Below are positions 24,767 to 29,802 of a DNA stretch of 29,802 bases, piece after piece (position 1 is the stretch's first letter; every line of letters starts with the position of its first letter). The stretch is from the NCBI GenBank assembly GCA_025360285.1, contig JANYCM010000112.1, forward strand, positions 1 to 29,802. The letters run 5' to 3'. Both the position numbers and the translations under genes were made by a program. The stretch is from Sphingomonadales bacterium (GTDB taxonomy: Bacteria > Pseudomonadota > Alphaproteobacteria > Sphingomonadales > Sphingomonadaceae). The notes below the pieces were generated by a model, which was not told the DNA's origin, did not search any database, and worked only from the letters and a program-made list of their open reading frames with translations.

Positions 24767-25516
24767 TCATCGGCGGCCGGTTCCATTATTTATTGCACGG
24801 GCGTAGCGTTCCGGTTCTTCAATGAACTGCTTAAGAGGCTGTTGCGACAGCGTGAAGCCATCCGGCGCATCGCTGATATAATCCGATATTTGACTACGGT
24901 GCGCAGCCACCGCCCATCGTTTTGCCGCCCCGTGGCGATGGCGGTGACGATGGCGGTGATGATGGAGGCGGCGGTGGTGAGGACCGTCGGATTTTCGCCC
25001 GCCCACCCGCGACCACACCGCATAGCCGACCAGCGGCACATGCAGGCGCCGCGCCACGGCCGCGCCAAGTGCAAAACAGGCCTGGTGATCGGGGTGATGA
25101 TCGTCCGCCGACGCCGCCAGGATCAGCCCCGCGTCAAGCGCGCGACATGATGCCGCAACCGCCGAAGTGCGGCCGTCGCGGGCAACATGGCCGTCCCGCC
25201 AGCCCATATGGCGCAGCGCCGCGCCGCCGGCACCCAGCCGCTGCAACGCCCGCCGCAGTTCCGACCGGCGCAGCGCGGCCAGTGCCGCCGGCGGCCAGCG
25301 CCGCGACCCCGGATGCGAGGCATCGCCATCGGTCAGCGCGATCACCGCGACCTTCACCCCGGCCCGCACCAGATCGGCAATCAGCAACCCGCAGCCCAGC
25401 ACCTCGTCATCCGGATGCGGTGCCAGCACGACGACCGACCGGTGTCGCCGCAGCAGCAGCGTAATTTTGGCCGACAATTTCAGCCGGCGGAACGCGGGAA
25501 GCGGAATCGTGTTCAT
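24767..25516 (-). CDS. PIG-L family deacetylase with a His/Arg-rich insert
   Basis: The protein is 249 residues. The zinc site is visible: APHPDDEVLG (32-41; His34, Asp37) and the second ligand motif DDHHPDHQA (138-146; His144). PIG-L/LmbE enzymes remove acetyl groups from N-acetylglucosamine-type substrates. The C-terminal part AAKRWAVAAHRSQISDY...DGF is typical of members found in saccharide clusters. Between them, residues 180-195 are almost only His and Arg (HHRRLHHHRHRHRHRH), encoded by a 12-base repeat. The start ATG 25516 lies 5 bases from the divergent flavoprotein start, so the two probably share a control region. Confidence 0.88.
   Translation of the reverse strand: MNTIPLPAFRRLKLSAKITLLLRRHRSVVVLAPHPDDEVLGCGLLIADLVRAGVKVAVIALTDGDASHPGSRRWPPAALAALRRSELRRALQRLGAGGAALRHMGWRDGHVARDGRTSAVAASCRALDAGLILAASADDHHPDHQACFALGAAVARRLHVPLVGYAVWSRVGGRKSDGPHHRRLHHHRHRHRHRHGAAKRWAVAAHRSQISDYISDAPDGFTLSQQPLKQFIEEPERYARAINNGTGRR
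24937..24980. repeat. 12-base tandem repeat inside the PIG-L gene
   Basis: On the plus strand GATGGCGGTGAC (24937-24948) is followed by GATGGCGGTGAT (24949-24960) and a degenerate stretch with further GATGGAGGC/GGCGGTGGTG blocks to about 24980. On the coding (minus) strand it gives the His-Arg run at residues 184-195. The period is a multiple of three, so copy changes would keep the frame. Confidence 0.7.
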
Positions 25517-25521
25517 GGTCC

Positions 25522-26649
25522 ATGACAAATTCGCAACCCGTGCCGCTGGTTCCCGCCATGGACCCTGTCGCCCGTTTGAGCCGCTGCGCCGATGCGATCT
25601 GGCGCCTTGACGAGGCCTGCGATGCCGGCGGCGGCTTTCCGCATGACAGCATCGCCCTGCTCGCCGGTGCCGGGCTGCTGCTCGCGCCGCTGCCGCCGGC
25701 GCTGGGCGGCATGAGCCTGGGATCGGACCCTGCCAGCATGGCGGCGCTGTGCGCCGTGCTGACAATGTTGGGCAGCAGCAGCCAGTCGGTCGGGCGGCTG
25801 TATGAAGGCCATGTCAACGCCATTGTACTGGCCACCCGCCACGGTGCCGACAAGGTGCTGGCGACGCTGGCGACCGAAGCGCGCGCCGGCCGGCTGTCGG
25901 GCGTGTGGAACGCCGAACCGAAAGACGGCCTGATGCTGACACGCGCCGGCGGCGGCTGGCGACTGGACGGCGAAAAAATCTTCTGTTCGGGGGCGGGCGC
26001 CATCCGGCGGCCGCTGGTGACCGCCGCGCTGACGGCTGATGGCCCGCCACTGATGCTGGTGCCGGACCTGACGAACCGCGGTGTCGTTGTTGACTTGTCG
26101 GGCTGGCGGGCCGCCGGCATGCATGGCAGCGTTTCGGGGCGGGTGCGATTTGATGGCGTGGCCGTCGCCGCTGCCGATGTCTTTGGCGATCCGGGGGATT
26201 ATTATGCCTCGCCGGGCTTTGCTGCCGGCGCCTGGCGCGTGCTGGCGGTCCAGCTTGGCGCAGTTCAGCGCATCATCGCGCTGCACGGCCAGTTCCTGCG
26301 ATCAACGGGGCGCGAACGCGAACCGGTGCTGCGCGGCCGTTTTGGCGATGCCGCCGCCGATGCCGAACTGGCGCGCCTGCTGGTGACGGCCGCCGCCGCC
26401 CGCGCCGAGGATCGTTCGGCAGCCGCCGCCGATGCCGAAAATTACGTCAACATGGCGCGCACCGCGTTTGAACGGCTGGCGCTTGCCATAATCGCTGCGA
26501 CCCGCCGCAACGTCGGGCTGTCCAGCTTTCTGGCGCCCAACCCCATTGACCGGGTGCTGCGTGATCTGGAAACCTATTTGCGCCAGCCGTTCATCGATGC
26601 CTCGCGCGACAGTTTCGCCCGCCATGTCCTGGCCGGGACCGCCGCCTGA
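25522..26649 (+). CDS. Acyl-CoA dehydrogenase-fold flavoprotein, possible amine/sugar oxygenase
   Basis: The protein is 375 residues with the three-part acyl-CoA dehydrogenase fold: N-terminal helices, a middle beta domain (GVWNAEPKDGLML...GWRLDGEKIFCSGAG, GMHGSVSGRVRFDGVAV) and a C-terminal helical domain. The usual C-terminal catalytic Glu (YEG-type motif) is not seen. Instead the end reads NPIDRVLRDLETYLRQP (340-356), which resembles the flavin monooxygenase branch (DszC/HpaB and sugar N-oxygenase types). Placement between a deacetylase and a NodS-like methyltransferase points to a sugar rather than a fatty acyl substrate; that is inference. ATG 25558 is another possible start. The methyltransferase gene follows after 1 base. 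Confidence 0.8.
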   Translation: MTNSQPVPLVPAMDPVARLSRCADAIWRLDEACDAGGGFPHDSIALLAGAGLLLAPLPPALGGMSLGSDPASMAALCAVLTMLGSSSQSVGRLYEGHVNAIVLATRHGADKVLATLATEARAGRLSGVWNAEPKDGLMLTRAGGGWRLDGEKIFCSGAGAIRRPLVTAALTADGPPLMLVPDLTNRGVVVDLSGWRAAGMHGSVSGRVRFDGVAVAAADVFGDPGDYYASPGFAAGAWRVLAVQLGAVQRIIALHGQFLRSTGREREPVLRGRFGDAAADAELARLLVTAAAARAEDRSAAAADAENYVNMARTAFERLALAIIAATRRNVGLSSFLAPNPIDRVLRDLETYLRQPFIDASRDSFARHVLAGTAA

Positions 26650-26650
26650 C

Positions 26651-27271
26651 ATGGCCGCCCGATCGCTCGATGCCGGCTATTTCGACCGGCTTTATGCCAG
26701 CGACCCTGATCCCTGGCGCTTCCAGACCAGTGCGTATGAACGCGACAAATATGCGGCCAGCCTTGCCGCCCTGCCCCGCCCGCGCTATCGGCGCGGCATC
26801 GAAATCGGCTGCTCCATCGGCGTTCTGACCGAAATTCTGGCGCAGCGCTGCGATACCATGCTGGGCGTCGATGTGGCCGAGGCGGCGCTCGCCACCGCCC
26901 GCCAGCGCTGCGCGACCATCGGCAATGTGCAGTTCGCCCGGATGGCGCTGCCGGCCGAGGTGCCCGCGGGGCGTTTCGACCTGATCATTCTGTCCGAAAT
27001 CCTGTATTATTTCGACGCGCCGACAATCGCCGTGCTGGCGCGGACAATTCTGGCCATGGCGCAGCCGCGCGCCGATATCCTGCTGGTCCATTGGCTGGGA
27101 CCGACCCCGGATTATCCGCTGACCGGCGATGCGGCGGTGCAGGCGTTCCTGGCCGCCATCGGCTCCGCCGCGACGATCATCGGCTCCGCCGCCACGACTA
27201 TCGACTCCGCCGCGACGATCATCGGCCAGCAGCGCCAGCCTGACTATCGGCTTGATCTGCTGCGCTGCTGA
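26651..27271 (+). CDS. SAM-dependent methyltransferase, NodS-like
   Basis: The protein is 206 residues. The N-terminus YFDRLYASDPDPWRFQTSAY (10-29) followed by ERDKYAASLAALP is the hallmark of the NodS family. The SAM site follows in GIEIGCSIGVLT (49-60) and GVD (72-74), with FDLIILSEILYYF later. NodS methylates the free amine of deacetylated chitooligosaccharide in Nod-factor synthesis. By analogy this enzyme could N-methylate a sugar amine made by the neighbouring deacetylase. Residues 170-192 are a seven-residue repeat (IGSAATI). The stop lies inside the convergent GT2 gene, overlapping it by 53 bases. Confidence 0.85.
   Translation: MAARSLDAGYFDRLYASDPDPWRFQTSAYERDKYAASLAALPRPRYRRGIEIGCSIGVLTEILAQRCDTMLGVDVAEAALATARQRCATIGNVQFARMALPAEVPAGRFDLIILSEILYYFDAPTIAVLARTILAMAQPRADILLVHWLGPTPDYPLTGDAAVQAFLAAIGSAATIIGSAATTIDSAATIIGQQRQPDYRLDLLRC
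27158..27227. repeat. 21-base tandem repeat, three copies plus a partial one
   Basis: The copies are 27158-27178, 27179-27199 and 27200-27220, with a partial fourth to 27227. Each begins ATCGGCTCCGCCG (ATCGACTCCGCCG in copy three) and they differ at a few positions. In the plus frame they encode IGSAATI, IGSAATT and IDSAATI near the methyltransferase C-terminus. The end of the array enters the 3' end of the convergent GT2 gene, whose stop is at 27219-27221. Confidence 0.85.
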
Positions 27272-28358
27272 CATCATCCAGCTGCTGCCGGGCGGCGCGC
27301 AGTTCGGCTGCCAGCCGAGCCGGATACACCCGCTGCCGTGCCAGTTGCGGCGATGCAGCCTCTATCGCAGCCCATAGCGCGCCGAAATGCGGCGTTTCCG
27401 GCAGGATCGTCGCCGGTGGCAGCAGCGCCTGTGCCGCGGCCACCGTCGCGCCATGGCCGCCCTGGGCATGGCAAGCCCGCAGCTGCGCCCGCCAGCGCAG
27501 CCGGCGCGCGAAATCCGCCATTGGTTCAAGGGCCGCGTCGCACGGCTGGTCATGGTCCTGGGCAAAGCCGCTGATCAGATCGGCAAAGCCGCCCGGTGCC
27601 CGGCCGCTGGTCCGCGCCGACGTATAAACCAGCGGCCCGGTACTGCGGCGCAGGCGGAAATCATGCTGCAACAGCCGGTCCGCCAGGGCGCGGTCCTCCG
27701 CCAGCGGCACCTCGGGCAGGCCACCGATCGCCACATAGGCCCGTCGCGTCAGCGCCAGATTCGCCCCCCAGGCCCAGATATGGCGCGGCGCCGGATCATG
27801 CGGCTGCGGATCCAGCCGATGCTCGATCAGCGCCATCAGCTCGGCAAGCTGCCATTCGGCATCACGGCCTGGCAGCGGCGGCAGTTGCTGCCGCTCGGCC
27901 GGCGCCAGGGTGATGGCACCGGCGACGGCATCCACCCCGCAGGCGAACTCGGCGAGCAGCCAGACCAGCCAATCGGGTGCCACCACGCTGTCGGCATCGG
28001 TGGTCGCCAGAATCCCGGTCGGCGGCAGGCGGCGCGCGGCACCATCCACCGCTGCCCGCCGCGCCCCGCCGGCATGCGCCTGCCCCGGCGGCAACGCGAT
28101 ATTCTCGACAATCAGGCGGAAGCGCGGCGCAGCGCAGCGGCGTGCCACCGCCGCCGTCGCATCGGCGCAATTATTGGCCGATACCAGCACGGTCAGCGAC
28201 GCCAGCCACGCCGCCGCCTGCGCCGCTGCGACATCGATGGCGGCAAGACACGCGGCGATCGACGCCGCCTCGTCCCGCGCCGGTATCGCGATGGCAACAT
28301 GCCGGGCTCGCGGCGGGCCGGCATAGCGCGGCGGGGGAACAGGCGGGGCAAGCCACAT
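27219..28358 (-). CDS. Family 2 glycosyltransferase
   Basis: The protein is 379 residues. The GT-A fold shows VAIAIPARDEAASIAACLAA (21-40), the nucleotide/metal motif TTDADSVVAPDW (119-130; Asp121, Asp123), GANLALTRRAYVAIGGLPEV and the late EDRALADRLL acidic motif. It moves a sugar from a nucleotide donor to an acceptor at the cytosolic membrane face. No membrane helices are evident, so it is not a full polymer synthase. ATG 28358 is chosen because nothing upstream resembles the family. Its 3' end overlaps the methyltransferase gene (53 bases, convergent). It is divergent from galE, with 171 bases between starts. Confidence 0.85.
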   Translation of the reverse strand: MWLAPPVPPPRYAGPPRARHVAIAIPARDEAASIAACLAAIDVAAAQAAAWLASLTVLVSANNCADATAAVARRCAAPRFRLIVENIALPPGQAHAGGARRAAVDGAARRLPPTGILATTDADSVVAPDWLVWLLAEFACGVDAVAGAITLAPAERQQLPPLPGRDAEWQLAELMALIEHRLDPQPHDPAPRHIWAWGANLALTRRAYVAIGGLPEVPLAEDRALADRLLQHDFRLRRSTGPLVYTSARTSGRAPGGFADLISGFAQDHDQPCDAALEPMADFARRLRWRAQLRACHAQGGHGATVAAAQALLPPATILPETPHFGALWAAIEAASPQLARQRVYPARLAAELRAARQQLDDVSSAADQADSQAGAAGR

Positions 28359-28529
28359 GACCGGGAAACGAAGCCGATGCCGCAAGGTTTCAGGCGGCCA
28401 GGCGGTTTTGCCGCCCGCCGGTCCGCCGCCGCCGCCAGCGCGATTTTTGCAGCGCAGCGGGAGCTTTTCGGCCGCGCGACCGTTGGTCTGACTGGTCGCC
28501 GGCAAACGCCGACCATCACGGAGCCTGCC

Positions 28530-29636
28530 ATGCCGCCCACCGCCGCTCAAAGCCCGCCGCCCCTGCTGCCCAAGATCGCCGAGGCAGACCTGCCGCCGGT
28601 GCTGATTACCGGCGGCGCCGGCTATATCGGCAGCCATGCAGCACTGGCACTGCTCGATCGCGGCGTCAGGGTGGTGATCATCGATGATCTGTCGACGGGG
28701 TCGCGGCGGCTGGTCCCGCCCGGCGCCAGCTTCGTTGAGGGCCGCGCCGGTGACCAGGACCTGGTCCTGGCGACCATCGCCCGCCATGGCATCGGCGCCA
28801 TCATGCATTTCGCCGCCAGCATCAGCGTGGCCGATTCGGTGGCGCAGCCCGCCGCCTATTATCGCAACAATGTCGCCGAAACCCTGGCGCTCGGCGAGGT
28901 GGCGGCGCGCAGCGGCATCGGCGCGCTGGTATTTTCCTCGACCGCCGCCGTCTATGGCGAACCCGACGACCGGCCGCTGCCGGAAACCGCGCCGAGCGCG
29001 CCGATCAACCCCTATGGCTGGTCAAAGGCCATGGCCGAACAGATTTTGCGGGATATCGCCGCCGCCAGCGCCCAGGCCGGCGGCCGGCTTTCGATCGGCA
29101 TATTGCGCTATTTCAACGTGGCCGGTGCCGACCCGCGCCGCCGCTCGGGCCAGAACAGCCATCACCCGCACCACCTGATTGAAATTGCCAGCCATGTCGC
29201 CACCGGCCGGCGCGATTGCTTTACCATTTTCGGCGATGATTATCCCACCCCGGATGGCACCGGGATCCGGGACTATGTCCATGTCAGCGATGTCGCCGAC
29301 GCGCATGTGCTGATGCTGCGTGCCTGCCTGGCCACACCGCGGCAAAGCCATGTCTTTAATCTGGGCTATGGTTGCGGCCACAGCGTGCGGGACGTGCTGG
29401 CAGCGCTCGGCACCGCAGCCGGCACGCCGGTGCCGCATGTCACCGGCCCCCGCCGCCCCGGGGACCCGGCCCGCCTGGTCGCCGATGCCGCGGCCGCAGC
29501 GGCACTGGAATGGACCCCGCGCTTTGACGATATCAACCTGATCGTCGCCCACGCCCTCGCCTGGGAAAAGGCCCGCCAGGCCGGCATCGCCGCGGCTGAT
29601 CATGCCCAGGCGCGCGCCACCACTGCTGGGGGGTGA
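28530..29636 (+). CDS. galE: UDP-glucose 4-epimerase
   Basis: The protein is 368 residues. The NAD-binding motif TGGAGYIGSH follows a short extra N-terminus. FSSTAAVYGEPD gives the catalytic Ser/Thr region, YGWSKAMAEQ the Tyr-x3-Lys pair, and LRYFNVAGADP and GTGIRDYVHVSDVADAH are GalE signatures. It interconverts UDP-glucose and UDP-galactose, which could feed glf for UDP-galactofuranose. ATG 28530 has ACGGAG before it. The frame is open much further upstream, across the GT2 gene on the other strand, but that extension has no similarity. The C-terminus is slightly long (Ala-rich tail). Confidence 0.93.
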   Translation: MPPTAAQSPPPLLPKIAEADLPPVLITGGAGYIGSHAALALLDRGVRVVIIDDLSTGSRRLVPPGASFVEGRAGDQDLVLATIARHGIGAIMHFAASISVADSVAQPAAYYRNNVAETLALGEVAARSGIGALVFSSTAAVYGEPDDRPLPETAPSAPINPYGWSKAMAEQILRDIAAASAQAGGRLSIGILRYFNVAGADPRRRSGQNSHHPHHLIEIASHVATGRRDCFTIFGDDYPTPDGTGIRDYVHVSDVADAHVLMLRACLATPRQSHVFNLGYGCGHSVRDVLAALGTAAGTPVPHVTGPRRPGDPARLVADAAAAAALEWTPRFDDINLIVAHALAWEKARQAGIAAADHAQARATTAGG

Positions 29637-29644
29637 GGAGGTTC

Positions 29645-29659
29645 CCGGGCGCGACCCGG
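29645..29659. other. Small GC hairpin just after galE
   Basis: CCGGG (29645-29649) can pair with CCCGG (29655-29659) across a five-base loop. It is not followed by a T run on either strand, so it is not a clear intrinsic terminator. It lies between the galE stop and the presumed end of the insertion element. Confidence 0.3.
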
Positions 29660-29701
29660 AGAAAGACCCCCGTTCTAGGTCATGGACTCACAAGCGCGCA
29701 A

Positions 29702-29802
29702 TCACGTCCGCATTGAGTCTAGGTGGACCATGGCGAGGAAGTCCGCCGCGAGTTTGGCCCCTTGCCGGGCATTGTGCGCGGCACGCCCCAGATCATCGTG
29801 TC
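29702..29802 (-). mobile_element. C-terminal end of a probable IS5-family transposase (runs out of window)
   Basis: Read on the minus strand from the window edge, the frame gives HDDLGRAAHNARQGAKLAAD, then FLAMVHLDSMRT and a stop at 29702-29704. The AKLAADFLAMVHL pattern resembles the C-terminal tail of IS5-type transposases common in sphingomonads. CTAG at 29675-29678, next to GGTCATGGACTCA, could be a target duplication and the terminal inverted repeat. That assignment is a guess, since the other end is outside the window. Only about 32 codons are visible. Confidence 0.5.

Noticed and set aside
27387..28529. Long upstream extension of the galE frame
   Set aside because: It is opposite the GT2 gene; GalE similarity begins only after ATG 28530, which has its own ribosome binding site.
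1..29802. CRISPR arrays, rRNA genes, prophage, toxin-antitoxin or secretion-system loci
   Set aside because: No regularly spaced repeats, rRNA sequence or matching gene sets were seen in the window.

Overview
The window looks like chromosomal DNA from a high-GC alphaproteobacterium, most likely a member of the Sphingomonadales. The basis is strong G/C third-position bias, many GTG and TTG starts, ATGA/GTGA overlaps, and the character of the proteins (DUF4188, YkuD_2-type L,D-transpeptidase, type 5 UDG, EPS-type glycosyltransferases). The species cannot be named from this sequence alone.

Positions 1-17693 are mostly core and housekeeping genes. In order they are: the end of an N-carbamoylputrescine amidase; a type 5 uracil-DNA glycosylase translationally coupled to a lone YqaJ-type exonuclease; folK; tRNA-Lys(UUU); a membrane GGDEF protein; a 2OG-Fe(II) oxygenase; an APC amino-acid permease; and a run made of dienelactone hydrolase fused in frame to FKBP, then patatin, then 3-hydroxybutyrate dehydrogenase. 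Next come a tight gdhA / DUF4188 / acetolactate-synthase operon, a minus-strand pgsA-moaD-moaE-GST operon joined by 4-base overlaps, a nitroreductase and L,D-transpeptidase pair, a carboxymuconolactone-decarboxylase-like protein, a second GST, an NTF2-like protein and a cytochrome c'.

Positions 17694-21066 are looser. They hold a small element with nested inverted repeats, a PRC-barrel membrane gene broken by a frameshift, a large HPII-type catalase (katE) and a 378-base gap with no convincing gene.

Positions 21067-29636 form a cell-surface saccharide region. One half looks like a galactofuranose module: galE makes UDP-galactose, glf converts it to UDP-galactofuranose, and a GT-B glycosyltransferase and a GH1-like glycosidase sit in the same operon as glf. 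The other half is a four-gene set: PIG-L deacetylase, acyl-CoA-dehydrogenase-fold flavoprotein, NodS-like methyltransferase and GT2 glycosyltransferase. Its enzyme types parallel the GT2 / N-deacetylase / N-methyltransferase logic of Nod-factor synthesis, plus a flavoprotein that appears to lack the usual acyl-CoA dehydrogenase base. This is the best candidate in the window for an undescribed pathway. The window ends in the C-terminal tail of a probable IS5-type transposase next to galE, so the saccharide region borders mobile DNA.
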